Assembly (NCBI GenBank): GCA_907163375.1
Contig: CAJQUW010008697.1
Location: 56,753 to 120,752, forward strand
Length of the DNA: 64,000 nt
DNA from: Prostheceraeus crozeri
Lineage: Eukaryota; Platyhelminthes; Polycladida; Euryleptidae
Direction: 5' to 3'
This document shows, in pieces, positions 1 through 13,305 of this stretch. The position numbers and the translations under genes were made by a program. How positions within the stretch are numbered: position 1 is the first letter of the stretch; every line of letters begins with the position of its first letter. Below the pieces are notes generated by a model. That model searched no databases. It saw only the letters and a program-made list of their open reading frames with translations, and was not told where the DNA came from.

Positions 1-3000
1 AGTAGGATTCCGCTAGACTGACTGCCATCGGCGTCTTCCAGGCCTCTTTTCAGTACGCCGGGGACCTGACCTATCGAGTAGCCACTATGCAAAATGTTGT
101 AAGTTCGGTTAGTGCACTCGTTATAGCTTGACTTCATCGGTGCAGTAATTGATGGCATGAACAACTACACAACACTAGAGCTCGCAGTCTACTACTCCCT
201 CTTTATATAACTTGATGAAGTCAATACGTAGCTGTCATTATCGCTGATATTCTGCTGGTTAGGGACAGTGTCAGCATTCTGGGAACTAATGGTTTCGAAT
301 CTTACGAAGTGTTTCATATGTTACTTGTTCGTTGAAAATCAACATGAATTTTTCTCGCCAGGTAGGATGGACACCCTGTTTAAGTTGCGTTGGAAACTAT
401 TGTCGAATACTGTCCGGTTAGTATTGCAGACTATATGAGTCTCACATATAAATGGATCTGCGTATGTGCATGAATTTCCATTGAAATTCAGAAAACAGCA
501 GGTAATAAAAATGCGGAAAACAGCAAGTATCTTTACTGCAGCTTTATGTTTGGCACCCGTAGAAATCGAGAGAAAACATGAAAGCAAATTCCGGCTAAGA
601 TGGCTACAAAAATCCCTACGTGGCTTGATCTTTGATGTATTCATTTATATTGTGCTGTAAATCTTCAAGAACAGAAACAACAATAAGGTTTTGTCTGCGC
701 GAAAATTGCACTAAACCAATATCTGAACAGCAAAAGGAAATGTAGGGATATATTTATCGTGATGGCAAATGCAAGACTGATGAGTATCAGCTCATGAACT
801 GAAGAATATTAGTTCAGCTTAGTCGCAGCTAATAGGAAGTCGCGTTCGATCAGTTCCCTCGTTCACTTTTGAATGACTAAAAACCTCCTTCCTTCACATT
901 CAAAGTGGGTTTGCACTGACTAGAACTATTGACTAAGCGGACTATCGGTCCTTTAGTATATGGCACCTGAAGCGCGTGGAAAAGTTTCACATATGAAATG
1001 AGTTTAATAAGTTAAGAATCCTATTTTTGGGTGAATTAGGGTTTTCAGTGAGTCTGGAAATTGCGCTCCGAAAATGCGTGGGCTCCTTGACCAATTTTTC
1101 ATTATAAATTGTCTTTTCCTTAGAAATTCTCATCAAGCTCCATATTTTGCTTAAATATGTTTTAGTTAATGATGCACTTCGATGATGGTTATTCGACCAT
1201 TTGAACTAATGACCCAAGTAAATTCAAGTAACAACGTGCAATATTATGTGAACATTTAGCTTTTCTGTGATCAACTGATAAGGCATGATACATATCGTAT
1301 AGTACGGTGTAAACTATTTCAGCAAAATGATACATACTGTATAATTTCTGTGATATCTCGTCTTCTTGTGGAGACCTAGTTAAAGTATTTGAAGCTTCAT
1401 TTATGACAAGACGAATAGGATCTATTGTTGTTTTCTTTGCTTGAATAAATGTCCACCATCGAAGATAGTAATCCATGTTGAAGAACAAAATTGTGTGTAT
1501 TTCCTTAAATGGAAACAAGCAAGTAAAAGTGCACTATAGAGCTTGTTAAAGGCGCCTATAAAGCTGTGATGATTGTGCTCCAATCGCATTCACTGATATG
1601 GATGATTAAGTCTTCGATAATCCCATTGAAATTGACAAATGCTTTTAAAATGCATTTTAAAAATCTTTGGGATCATGAGCTTTTGTTAGATCGACCATCA
1701 TATTTTGAGAACTGAGACTCATTTCACATAACCAACACACAACTTAAACCATTCCATATTGTTTGACATATTTGGAAATACACATACCGATTTTCCTCAA
1801 ATGTTGGACCCGACACTAATGGAATTGCCCAAATGTAATTGCGAGATATTGCAAAATCTAGAAGACAATACAGTAAAACCTACGATGAGCGGACACTCTC
1901 AGGGAATGATGTAAGTGTCCACATTCAGGAGGTGTCCGTTCCCGGAAGGTGTTGAAAATCCTAACACAAAACATGTCTTTGAATGCTGCATACATAGCAA
2001 TGACAATGATAGTTAATGCATTTTCTCTACGAATAAAAGTTTGATAAGTGGAAAGCATGCGTGTAGACTAGGACAGTCACATAAAAAATTGGACATGTAG
2101 CATTCAATTTACGTTGTACATGTCTTAATACTGAATAAGGTACTCGGTCTGTATCTTTCCCTTGAGCTTTTAGTCCCTTTATGCACATTCAATTTCGATC
2201 AAAAACTCATTACATCAGAAAGTTTTTTCCATACTCAATCTGAATAACGAATGACATTTGCCAAATACACCCAAAAATACGGGGTCCAGGCAAGAAATGG
2301 CAACTTTCTCTTTTTTTCTATTAGGACAAAGCAGGCAACCAAATTATAGATCAAATCAATTGCACAGACTATTGCACTACGTATGAGAATGAAATTGCAC
2401 CAAAATTTTCTGGAAAATGATAAAAAGTTTTCAAAAAAATCGATTTTTTCTCCCAAACCCGAAAAACCCGAGTTTGAGTTTATTGTATGAGAGAAAACTC
2501 TACCCGATCAGGCTTCAAAGTTCTTGATTAACCTTACTGCTAAGATAAAAATTGCACCTGTGAACTGCACGTCTTCGTGGCATTTGGCAAATTACTCGCA
2601 ATGTAGTTCAGTGGCAGGTCAGTAAAGATTCTTTAATTATTTAAAGATTCTAGCACACGTCGTGATTTTCAAGAGTTCATTCACGAGGTCACTCGAGCAT
2701 TCCAATAATTTTTTTGCGGCAGTTGACAAGAAAATTCTCGCGTCTGGAAGAAGTTGCTTTTTGTCCTACCTCACTTGCGACAGCTCTGTCTTGAAAACAA
2801 GCCTTTGCCCAAATGTGATGATGATTTATACTGTTTTCCTCAGTACAAGCGAGAATTTCATCTTATCATTAGACAAAATGGCTGGATTGTAGAAATTCTA
2901 TTAAGCTTATAGCGTACCTAATCACGTGTCAGAACATATATTGGTTTGCTTTCTGCTTGACACTTGTTTTTATTTTTGCTTAAATAATTTGGTTCTGACC

Positions 3001-5529
3001 TCTCCACTTCATCTATTTTCGCTTTAGTGATTGAAATTTTCTTTCATATTTATTTTCTACTTTGATTGATTTTCCGTGTTTTCTATTGAACAACAATTTT
3101 GCAGTGACTTTTCGTGATGCATAGCTTAGTATGGCATCTTAACAAAGGTGCAACCTTGACCTCGACATTGATTAAGCGTATTTTAACCGAGGTCGAGGTC
3201 TGACTGAACTGTAGTCAGATAATTACAGAAATTTTTCGGTATTCATAATTTTTTATTTGCACCATTGCTTTCATACGGATTTGCTCCTTTACGCCTACTT
3301 ATCGGGCACTTTGGACATAAGAATCTTTAACAAATGCATAAAATTTGAATGATTGTAGCAAATACTTGGAAACATAGACATACAGACTTTTCGTTCCTCC
3401 GCCAGGACGAGTTTTTGCATTGAACGAAACTGACCATGAGACTTCCACAGCCTGTTCTTCACTGCATGACTACTACGAAAGTGCGCGCCGAGTTCCTTAG
3501 ATCTGCAGAAAAGATCAAAGAAAAAGACATGTTGATTGAAGGAATATTGAAGTTTTCGACCAACATTTCAGTTTGGTGTGTTTACTCCGACAATGCGAGA
3601 TCTATTAGCTATAGCGCCATACTTTTTTTGGCAAGATATATTTTCAGGGCATGAAATCATGTAGCCAGACACCTTTACCTACAAAACTAAAAAACAGATT
3701 TGGATCCAGCAATCATCTTAGTAAGGGAAACATAAAATTTTGATAAAATATTAGCAAACCTTAAGCATCTAACCACATTCATACAAATATCGCACATCGA
3801 AAGTTGTTTTTAGCACTTGATACAACGTGATAGAAGACAAAATGAAGACATGTCATGCGTAAAATTATGTAGCTAGAGTTAATAGACGCATAGTCGCAGA
3901 AACACTTCAAACTGACATATTGGTCGAAAACTTCAATTTTCCTTCAATTGACATGTTTTTTCTTTGATCTTGTCTGTTGATTAAAACAGTTCGATAGAAC
4001 TCGGGAGGCGCGCAATTTCGTAGTAGTCATTGGGAGTGAAGCTTTTTGTGAAAGTCTCATCTAAGTTCTTGTTCCACACAGAAACTCGTCCTGGCGGCGA
4101 GTATAATATTTCTATGTTTCCATAGAATTTGTTGCAATCATATAAATTTTATATCTAAATTTGCATTCAAGATTCTTGTGTTCAATGTTAGGACCTGTTG
4201 AGATAGGACATGGGGCATCATGCCATCAGATAATTTCACTTTTTGTGACTCTTTATATTTACAAAATGGTTCCGTATCCGCTAACAATTGTCATTTTTTT
4301 ATTTGCTATTGTTAGCATGTAGCTTATTTTGTCTCCAAACATGAGCATAAAGCACATTATAATGTAGAAATTAACTAATTAAAACTTACATAGATTATGT
4401 TCAGATTTTCAGTGTACTGACGCAATGTGATTAATAGCATAATAAACACAACAGTTTTGTTTTCCTTTCATGCAAGTGCCCGGCACCAAAGTCAATCAAT
4501 ATTATACAACTTATTTTGGGGCCAACCTCGATTAAAATCTAATCACTGCATCCTTGCGCTCAGTAAGCAGCTCTCATTGATTGTGCAATGAATACCTGTA
4601 GTGTCCACGTCTACAATTTGTCTGCCTCATTGCTTAATTGATTCTTAGGAAGAGAATGTGTGTCCCTTAGCAGCACTATGAAAGTCCATACAATAAAACT
4701 TAAGAGTATCTCAAACTGATGTACCTAGTTGATGTCGTAAGAATTTGTGTCGCACACTGCTTTCAAGCATCTTTGACAGCACCTTGATTGAGATAGCATT
4801 TCGAATTTCAGTAGCATCTGACATTCACAGCTTGACCAATCTGTCCACATGATACTGAGGATTTAAGCCAGTATGATTATATATGTAGGATTATTATTTT
4901 ACATTAAATAACCGCGTTTTGAAATAGAGTGAAGTAGCCTGATTATCTGACTATTGATCGAGCAATTTACAAACATAAGTATGCAGGTATGAGAATCTTC
5001 CGGGTTTTCCGGGGTTTTGGTGCTGAAAAGACCATTCTCGTAATTCACCTAAATATGCAATAAAAAATTATACCCCCTCCGAAAGTTAGATTATTTAAAA
5101 AACGTCCATTTTTTCGCCCTAGCCAACTATTTTTCTTACATTAGATTATGCCAAATATCAATAAAAAGGTCACAAAAATTTCAAGACCAGACCCCCTTCG
5201 CAAACTTGCTCGCTCGTTCCGGGTTTTTTATTTGCCCTCAATCTCATGCCTGGTATGATACACTAGCACCAAATGTTCCGGCATTGATTGTCATAAGCCG
5301 ACGCAGAAAATACGATGTTGATTATGGAAGCAGTTACAGTATCACAATCATTTTCCCACTGGGATGCTCTAGGTATGTCTGCTTAGTACAGTACGTAGAT
5401 ATCGTAGTTATTTCAGGTCCAATAGCTGATTTGTGCTGAGGGTATTTTCATGTTGAAGCAATCTCCATGCTTCATAATAATGAGTGTATTTGCGATACAA
5501 TTTTATTGTGTAACTTCTATTTATTTCAG
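1..5529. other. Non-coding host DNA upstream of first visible RNF exon
   Basis: No open frame here resembles a known protein, and I see no exon with good splice signals. The upstream first exon of the RNF115/126-like gene (start codon and first half of the N-terminal zinc finger) should lie 5' of 5530, but I could not find it; it may be outside the window. The only structure I see is the foldback at 3313-4195. Confidence 0.5.
3313..4195. repeat. Foldback (long inverted repeat, MITE-like)
   Basis: Positions about 3313-3622 reappear as an imperfect reverse complement at about 3865-4195, with a spacer of about 240 bases. The arms share the stretch around the CCAGGACGAGTTT motif, the GGAAACATAGA motif and the TTGAAGTTTTCGACCAA motif. 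There is no transposase frame. A non-autonomous foldback element is the simplest reading. Terminal duplications were not identified. Confidence 0.65.
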
Positions 5530-5582
5530 CAATTGGTGTGCCCTACATGTCAAGGAGGATTTATCGAAGAAGTGAATGAAAG
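5530..5582 (+). CDS. RNF126: RNF115/126-like gene, exon with second half of N-terminal zinc finger
   Basis: The exon lies between a TTATTTCAG acceptor and a GTAATG donor. It codes for QLVCPTCQGGFIEEVNE, the second half of the C2-C2 zinc finger that opens RNF115/RNF126 proteins (CPxCxxGFIEE). The exon ends in phase 2 and its last codon is completed by the first base of the exon at 5887. The earlier CxxC pair and the start codon must lie upstream and are not seen. Confidence 0.8.
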
Positions 5583-5886
5583 GTAATGCGCTAATATGAA
5601 AGATATAAATCTAAGAAGTATTGTGTGCCTCTGAGTCACTCCGTAACTTGCGCAAATTCTTTTCTTTTATGTGTCGTTCTTTTAATTCTTGTAGGCATTG
5701 ATGGATGTACATTTATTCACTAGATTATTGCAATTTATCTCTATGTGCAGATGTGTCGAAATTGTGTATGTCTTCATGTATGTAATGATTTCTATTTCAC
5801 GAATAAAAACGTTTCTACTACTACTAATACAAACAAAATCATTTCACATTATTATTACTATGCAAATGGTGAACTTATTTCTTCAG

Positions 5887-5929
5887 CTTTGAAGAGGAAC
5901 AATTCCGCGATAATGTGGCAACCTCCATG
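5887..5929 (+). CDS. RNF126: RNF115/126-like gene, short linker exon
   Basis: This 43-base exon lies between TTCTTCAG and GTAAGT. Joined to the previous exon it reads SFEEEQFRDNVATSM and ends in phase 0. It corresponds to the acidic linker after the N-terminal zinc finger. The next exon is 8.5 kb away because of inserted transposable elements. Confidence 0.7.
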
Positions 5930-6009
5930 GTAAGTTTGAATTCATATTTTACCCTCTTGTGCATGTTGACCCGTGAAAATTTGAGCGGGTGTCGAAACAG
6001 GGTTTTGTT

Positions 6010-7998
6010 TAGGGGTGCACCGATCAATAACTTTGCTAATCGATAGAAGGTAGCCGATTAATCGGCCGATTCTTTCATTAAGGTCCATCTGAAATCGACG
6101 TTTTCGATATACAGAAAGGACCGAATTTAGTTAAAAGTGAGTTAGTGATGATAAAGTACACCAAATAATTAGTAGAACATCCTGAATTTTCCGTGCAAAC
6201 TGTTCTGATGCTAGTCTAGTGCTATGTAGAGTCGATTAATTTTGAATTTTATATAGTTGCTTTTTATTAGATTCTAACAGACTACTTGAAGCATTATTCA
6301 TAAGATTGGCGACGGAGATATGCAGCAAAAAACGCTTGTTTTATATGATCACGTTGCAATCAAAGTCATCGATAATCAGCATTAGCAAAGTAATAGAGAC
6401 ACGGAAGGATTATCAACCAACCGATCCATTTTCTAACCAATGCTGGAACTCCCAATTTTCCCACAAGATAATCGCAATTATCTACTAGAGGACTCCGCTT
6501 CCTAAATGATAGATAATTCCAGCTCTTTGCAAAGATGAATGTGTAGGATGATATTCCGCGCTGAGATTCGAACCCAGGTACCCCAGTTGTACCTGTAACT
6601 AGTTAGTCCTCTATCAGAGGGCTGCAATAACTGCTTGTCTGCTGCCTATCCAATGATTGCATGTTTAGACCAACATGATACTGATGAATTTAGAGATGAA
6701 TGAAAGCACTGATCATGTCCGTCATGACGAACGAAAATAAAGACGCTTATGGCTAGGATATGAGCTTCCCCGATAAACACACATCATCTCCTTCCTAAGA
6801 ATGATTCTATTAATGGATTTAAAGACTAGCACAGAACCCGAGGACTGCAAAGAACAAGTCATAAAAAAATGTTTTGCGAGATGTGATAATTTCCGAAGCA
6901 TTTTAATTGCGGGATAAGATACTGATGTATTGAATTTCCTTTTGCGGGTGCGAATCATAACTAAAATAAAAAAGAAAAGCAATCACTTCGTACTTGCGCT
7001 AGCATATTTCGATTCAGGAACACGCATATTTACGAGTATGCAGTCAACTCCGACTGTGATTTGATTGCCCATCGTCTAACCAAAAAGGCATTGCACACTC
7101 AACATCCACTACTTGCATGCATAATCTATGATTAAATTTCTAGATACTCACTTCGCTATGGCACTTCTCGCAGAATCAAAACTCTGACCCAGCGTTTCAA
7201 ATAATCATTCATGAAGTTATCTTAAGTTTGCTTGTGTTTTATTTTTTCTGTCACTATTTCTTATGTACTAGCCACTACTGAATCTTGTGAGAAGTGAAAA
7301 AAAACATTATTATTATACACCTAGGCAAACTATATTAATAAATAGTTAAGTTTAATTTCTGTGTATATTAGCTTACAAAAAATCATGACTTTATTCTAAA
7401 CAATCATCTTAAGTGAATCTTGAAATATGACCATTGACTATTCAAGCACAATTTGGCTACATATTCAAATGGCTACTGAGTTGAAATAAAACGGACCTGG
7501 TCCAGGCCCGGACTTAGTAGCTGAATCTATTGGCTCGGGGCTGGATAGAAAAATAAAAAGTTGAACTTTTCGAAAATACCTGGGCCTTGGCTAAATGGGC
7601 CCAGACCGAAAGCTCCGGCCCTGTTCCCACCCTGTGAGAGCTCTTTCGCCACGGCGTGGCGAAAGAAATACTAGGCATATATATCATGATATGCGAAAAT
7701 GACCTTTTTGACAGCCTTTATTGTCCTTATATAAAAATCGAGTCTTTGGAAGAATTCAATAGTTTCCACTTATCTAAATGATAAAAGAACTCGTTTATAT
7801 TTAGATTAGTAGTCCAGTCGCCAGTGTACATGCACATGCACATGCAAAACAAATCTGAATTTTTCATCTAAAAACCTTGACTTCCGATCGGTCACTTAAT
7901 TGAAAAATAGCAAAAATCTCTAAGAGTCAACTAATCGGCCGATTACTGATTATCGCTCTAACGTGACAGTAATCGGCCGGTGAATCGGTGCACCCCTA
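6010..7998. mobile_element. Non-autonomous hAT transposon with intact ends
   Basis: The ends are inverted repeats: TAGGGGTGCACCGAT at 6010-6024 and its exact reverse complement ending at 7998. Subterminal CGGCCGATT-type repeats occur near both ends. The 8 bases before (6002-6009) and after (7999-8006) are identical, GTTTTGTT. An 8-bp duplication with a short inverted repeat is the hallmark of hAT insertion. No transposase frame lies within the 1989 bp, so it was mobilised in trans. It sits in an intron of the RNF-like gene. Confidence 0.9.
6484..6625 (-). repeat. Possible tRNA-derived SINE fragment inside the hAT element
   Basis: On the minus strand, 6565-6575 reads GGGTTCGAATC, a good tRNA B-box, inside a five-pair T-arm. 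No convincing A-box or complete cloverleaf was found, so this is not called a tRNA gene. Confidence 0.3.
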
Positions 7999-8006
7999 GT
8001 TTTGTT

Positions 8007-9600
8007 GTTTGTTGGCGTGTGAATCATTTCCGAAGTAAATTATATTGGTACTGTGTTGACGACGGACTTCATGTCGAAATAGTAATACAGGAATATAAAC
8101 ATAGAAATATTCAGTTTATGGAAAACACGTTATTAAATGACCAGACTTTATTGCTTGATGGCATATAGTCCCTTGCTGATCAACCAATGGTCTTAATTTC
8201 AACCTACATGGAAGTGCTCTAAAGTTGACGGTCAAATTCTTTTAGAATTCTTTCTGTCTAGCTTTTGATTGTAATTTCACCCTTACGAAAGTTTTTCGCA
8301 TGAGCCTACACTACATTCAGCAATGTCTTGTCCAGTTTCATTCATGGCTTCACTAGCAGTAATGAAAACTGTCTTATGTTAGGGACTATGTGTGATCACT
8401 GTGATGACGAGATTTCTTGAATCAAGCCGTCGTTTGACAGTTAGTTTATTACCTCTGTGCATTGTCTTCGTAAGTAGTAAGAAAATCAGGGATTTTGGCT
8501 AGCTTCATGACCGAAACATCAGCAAAAATGCTGTATTGAGCTGAAAATTTGCAGGGAATCAGTTCATACGTATGATTGCCAAATACGGGGATGATAATTA
8601 GACTTTCCAGTATTTCATTTTTTGGACAACCCTATTATTAAATTTATAGAACAAAATACAGCGTTAATAATTTATGAAGCCAATTCACATGGTTGATTCA
8701 CGTTTGATTAGGCTGACCACCGGTGAAAATTTTCGTATTTATAAAGTAAATTAGATCTACAATTATCTTTCGATCAAGCTGACTTACATACATAATTTCG
8801 CTTCAATAAGAACTTGGAAATTATATCACCGGAAATTTTCGTTTTCACACCACAGTGCATTGAAATATAGGCTTGCATCAAGATAACCATACATGTCTCG
8901 GGTAATTTGAAGTGGGCGCTAGACGTTTCCCAAGATGAGAAGGAGCGCCAAATACTTTTTGTTACAGAAAGAATGATGCGACTTTTTAAAGAGAACTATT
9001 TGTGACGTCGCTGCACTTTAGCGCTTTACCATTTTTCAAAGTCATAGTTGTAGAACTACATTATTTCAGCGATTACCACTTCAACTTATATATAAGGTAT
9101 TCCGCGTAGTTGAATCATTTTCTTATCATTTAAATCAGATGCCTTCGAAGGGACTAGACATTCAGTTATTGCAGGAGATGTCGTGGACTGATGAAAGTCT
9201 ATATTTTAGTGAATGCAATTTCATGCACGAGGCCTTTCAGCTGGTCATCAGGTGAAGTGTCTCTTGAAGCAAACTCATCGTCGTCACTCATCAGACAAAA
9301 GCCTACTTCATAATTCTGACGCAAATATTGAGAATAAGTAAATAAGTTAATACTGAATAAGACATAGATAGTAGCAGCTAGAACCAAATAAATTAACAAA
9401 AGAGCGAGAAAACAGCACATGTAAAAATGCAATAACTTCAATAAGTTATACACCAATTGTTAGTGCCTGCTCTTCGACTCCCAGAAGGAACATTCATTAT
9501 ATACAGCGCCATCAGCATTGCAGACAAGGCGAGTAGGCCTGCAGGCCTATTTTTTCGTTGTCGGTCGACAGATTTTCCAGCAGGGGACACTTGATTGATG
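8007..9600. other. Intron sequence, nothing recognised
   Basis: Intron of the RNF-like gene. An 85-codon minus-strand frame at 9199-9456 has a hydrophobic N-terminal half, but no family or splice context supports it. Confidence 0.4.
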
Positions 9601-9624
9601 TGTTTATAGTGTTCATGACATAGT

Positions 9625-10245
9625 ATGATAAGATATGAAGCTTATCTAAACTATAGTGCAGAGAATGCACGGAAATCCTTAGTTTCGGATTTAAATAGTC
9701 GCCTTGATGATCTAAAGGTCTCTATCCTTGAAACGGTTGACTCCAAAATTTCGAGTATGAGAGCCAGCATTATGGTAGATGTCAAATCAATGTGCAACTC
9801 TATCCGCAACGAGTTCGAAATAAGTGAAAGATGGTCAGTGAAAACACTTAACTTCCTGTGTGGCTGCTCATGATCTGTTTTCGCAAAAGGATAAAGTAAT
9901 CGACAAACTCAAATCTGATATTGATTATGTCAAGCAGAAGTGTCAAACTGATATCAATGACATCGCCTCGTCGTGTGATATATTATGCAAGGCCGTCAAT
10001 GGTATGCAAATGGACAAGCGAAAGGAATGCTTCATTTTGGGGAACTTTCCTGAAAGCACTTCCACTTGTGATGGGGCCGACATATCTAACTGCAAAGAGG
10101 CTGTCTCGTCTATTGCTACTGTGCTGAATTTGAAAGATGTCCAACGGTTGGGTAAAATTCAATATAATGGAAAGCCTCGGCTTATCAAAGTTCGAACGAC
10201 GGTGGAAACTGTCAAGCTCTTATTTATGGCAATTATAAGGTTATT
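9625..10245 (+). pseudogene. LINE ORF1-like remnant
   Basis: Two adjoining frames look like parts of one protein. The first (9625-9873) is a charged, coiled-coil-like segment. The second (from about 9860) continues with another coiled-coil stretch and then KRKECFILGNFPES, followed about 45 residues later by QRLGKIQYNGKPRLIKVR. This order (coiled coil, then R-x-NV/CFILG, then RLGK...RPLIKV) is common in ORF1-type proteins of non-LTR retrotransposons. The frame change near 9855 and the missing downstream ORF2 make it a dead fragment. It lies in an RNF intron. Assignment is by pattern only. Confidence 0.45.
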
Positions 10246-10270
10246 ATTATGTTATTTATGGCAAAGGTAG

Positions 10271-12802
10271 CAGGTTTAATGTCATATAGTATACCGAAAT
10301 TGTTGCATGATTTTTATCTACTATTTTATATCATGACTCCAATAGATGGAAGGCGTTTCATTCATTGATGTTTTTCACTCAACCCTGTCCGCCATAGGCA
10401 GGAGGCCGTTGTAATATAATAAGTTGAAATGGAGCAGTCTTTGTTCTATGGCAACTTGAGAAAACATGGTTAGTAGTCTATGAGAATGGTGACACCGTTC
10501 CAGGTAGGCAGACAAGAACATCATCTTCGTACTGAAGCGCACACTGAACTATCCGGCCACTTAAGAAATAAGATGTATTAATGCGTCCAATCTGTGGGCC
10601 TATTTCGAGAATTTACTACATGTAGCTCATTAGTTTTGCATAAGTAATGCATCGTGCTGATCTGATGCTGAGACAGGTAACGTTGTATCCTTACCTGTCA
10701 AGAGTAAATGATACAATGATGGTTAAACGGCATTGTACACCTTACTGTTTGTAAGGTATGGTTATGACGCTCTTATTCCTTTGTTAGTGGTTCAATGAAG
10801 CGGAAATATTACTAACAGGCATTTCACATTGCAAATAGCTGCTTCCATGGTCGATTTATCTTGCATTTTGTCATAAGGAATAACACGGGAATACACTGTC
10901 TTGAAACAATACTTTTCTTTGTAGAATTCCGTTATTTCGACCTTGATGCCAATCCTAAATGCATCAGCCAGAGGAATGGACAACTCAAGAGACTCGGACG
11001 ACGAAATGGTGTTGCCACAGTTCATGGTGAGAACTCATCGTGGATCAAGATTTCCAAATGCTGTGGTAAATATTGAGACTTGTACACTATTTTCTTTTGG
11101 ATCTAACAAACCAAATTTTTAGAATGTTTCGCACGCAAAGCAAAATTGATGTTTTTTGATTTCTGTTGATTCTTGATAGCAATATGTACCATCTTCATTT
11201 TACTACATTTAGTATGAATACCATTATAAATATCAAGTTAAGCAATGATGAATTTCGATAATCATAGAGGAAATCACATTGTTTATCTCCTCGGCATTTT
11301 GTCTGTGATAGTTCGCACCTACTGCAGCCTGTCCTGTTTTTCCAATACTTTCATTTCCCACCTTTTACAGATAAAATTTTTATTGAAATCGTGGGAGATT
11401 CCTCCAAACGTAGAGTCATCATCTGCGTGGCTCTTGTAATTATCGCTCATGCATGGCACCAGTGGTGTAATAGGTTGTCGCAAATGTCGCATCTGCGACA
11501 CCTGAAATATTCAACTAAATATAAAAGTACACTGCAAATTTCAAACCTTCGCATATGACACCGGTGCTTATCAAATGCGTGTATATCGCTTTATTTTCTT
11601 CAGTATTATACCGCACAACTAAAAATAAGACTTAACTGGGTGCTGTTGTCTTACACTCAGAGTCCGACGGGAGGTTCCTTGACAATGTATGAAAGTTTCT
11701 GCAATTTTGTTTGCCTTGCGATTTTTACTTGGCGCTTCGATTCAATAAGAGGAAATTGTCTGTGCTATAAGTAAGCGGTGCCATCGAGCTATGTCAGAGC
11801 GGGTTTGTTGTGCTCTTACATGCATTACATGCGTGCAAATTTTCGGCCGAAGTGTTTGTAAATGTGTGTGCTTGACAGAGGCATCGGCCGAAAATTTGTG
11901 CTCATATAATCCATGTTCGCGCTCACCAAAACCGTTTTCCGAGTTCATAATGTGCCTGTATTGACTGAGCTGAGGAGAAAAAGTCTAATCTGAGTCTGTA
12001 TTCGTGCTAGTCCCATGGGTGCAGCTTTGTTCAATATGCTGTACTACTCTGTGTTATTGCAATTCAAATGACGAGAAAGTTTGCAAGCATCGGGAACTTG
12101 GGGGGGGGCGGAAATGCCCCATGAGTGGAACATTTTAGGACGAATTTTATCAAAGAGCACGTAAACTTCCAGACCGATAGACCTAGATTGAATGCAGATG
12201 GTTAAACGGTCCCTGAAAGTCCGAACAGTAGGAGGGAATGTAATAATAACGACGAAAGTTATGAAAGAGAATCATTGAATTTTCCAGAGCAACAGGGAAG
12301 ATGTATTGTTTGTGCTGCTTGTTGTTCCGTCAGGGAAGTAAACACTGATGCATTTGTTAATCTGCAAAAAGGCTTAAGAGCAGCGCTTCCAATTCTGCGC
12401 GGAATTCAGGAATCGTTCCCACAGCGCGGCAATTTAATTCGCTTCCGCACAAGGGAGATTTTCATTTATTTTGAGTGGTGCAAATTGAAAACTGATTCGT
12501 TTTATTGCATCAACTTATCAGTTCATAGTGTCGCACCTGTTTACATATGTGTGATGTCCGCGGAAAGCAGGGCTGGATGTGAATAAAAAATTCGAGGATT
12601 CGCGTGAATGCGAAAAATATGCACCTGATCATAAGTTTTGAGCATGATTAGTAATCATGCTTGCTTCAGATCAGTCTTACACATTAAAGAATTTATAACA
12701 GCTTGTTTCCTCCTGTCATTTATGTTCATATCTGAGTCGTTCATAACTATGATTCTGTGAGAAGTTTTCCATGAATGCCGGAATTTACCCATTTAAACAA
12801 AA
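10271..12802. other. Intron sequence, only a short hairpin seen
   Basis: No supported gene. A short inverted repeat pairs the AAATTTTCGGCCGA motif near 11837 with its complement near 11885. Overlapping short frames on both strands at 10792-11076 have no recognisable content. Confidence 0.4.
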
Positions 12803-13305
12803 GTACAGAGTGAAAAAAGGATTGTCTTTTCACTCGCTGATTTAATAGAGAAGACAAGCCTTCTTAACCTCGATTACACCTACGCACCAAAGGTTGCAGA
12901 GACAAAAAGGAAATGCGAGTTTGTCTGAGAACATTGCCTCTTACCCTCACGTTAATCATGTGTGATGTCTCCTCCAAAGATAATGTTAAAATCGAAAGTG
13001 TACTCATATTTTTTGAAGGAGGATGGGGGATTTTCCTACCTGGTAGAGACTGGATAAAAACCGTGTAAACCACACATCAACAAGATGGGAGGACTCAAGT
13101 CACATGTATCCAACTTAAAGCGACATATGATGAACTTTCATCGAAAATGATTGATAACTGATTCAGCAATGATCATAAAAGATAGGTTCAGGTAAGCCTA
13201 TAATGATCTATGATGCAGGTTAACAGTTTTTTCAAAAAACTGGGCTATATATACTTGCCACCCGGAGTCGGAGTCATATCAAAATAATAGGACTCCGCAT
13301 CCGTT
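12803..13305 (+). mobile_element. 5'-truncated copy of GGATGCGGAGTC hAT family with BED-finger remnant
   Basis: About 500 bases are nearly identical to 23480-23975. The right end carries the family terminus ending in GACTCCGCATCC; the left terminus is missing. A frame near 13080-13150 reads GGLKSHVSNLKRHMMNFH, which fits the second half of a BED-type zinc finger as found at the N terminus of hAT transposases. An in-frame stop just upstream shows decay. An intron-resident fragment. Confidence 0.65.

Noticed and set aside
6565..6600. Possible tRNA gene on the minus strand
   Set aside because: Good B-box but no A-box, acceptor stem or anticodon arm that folds.
9199..9456. 85-codon minus-strand frame with a hydrophobic helix
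   Set aside because: AT-rich intron sequence easily gives such frames; nothing else supports it.
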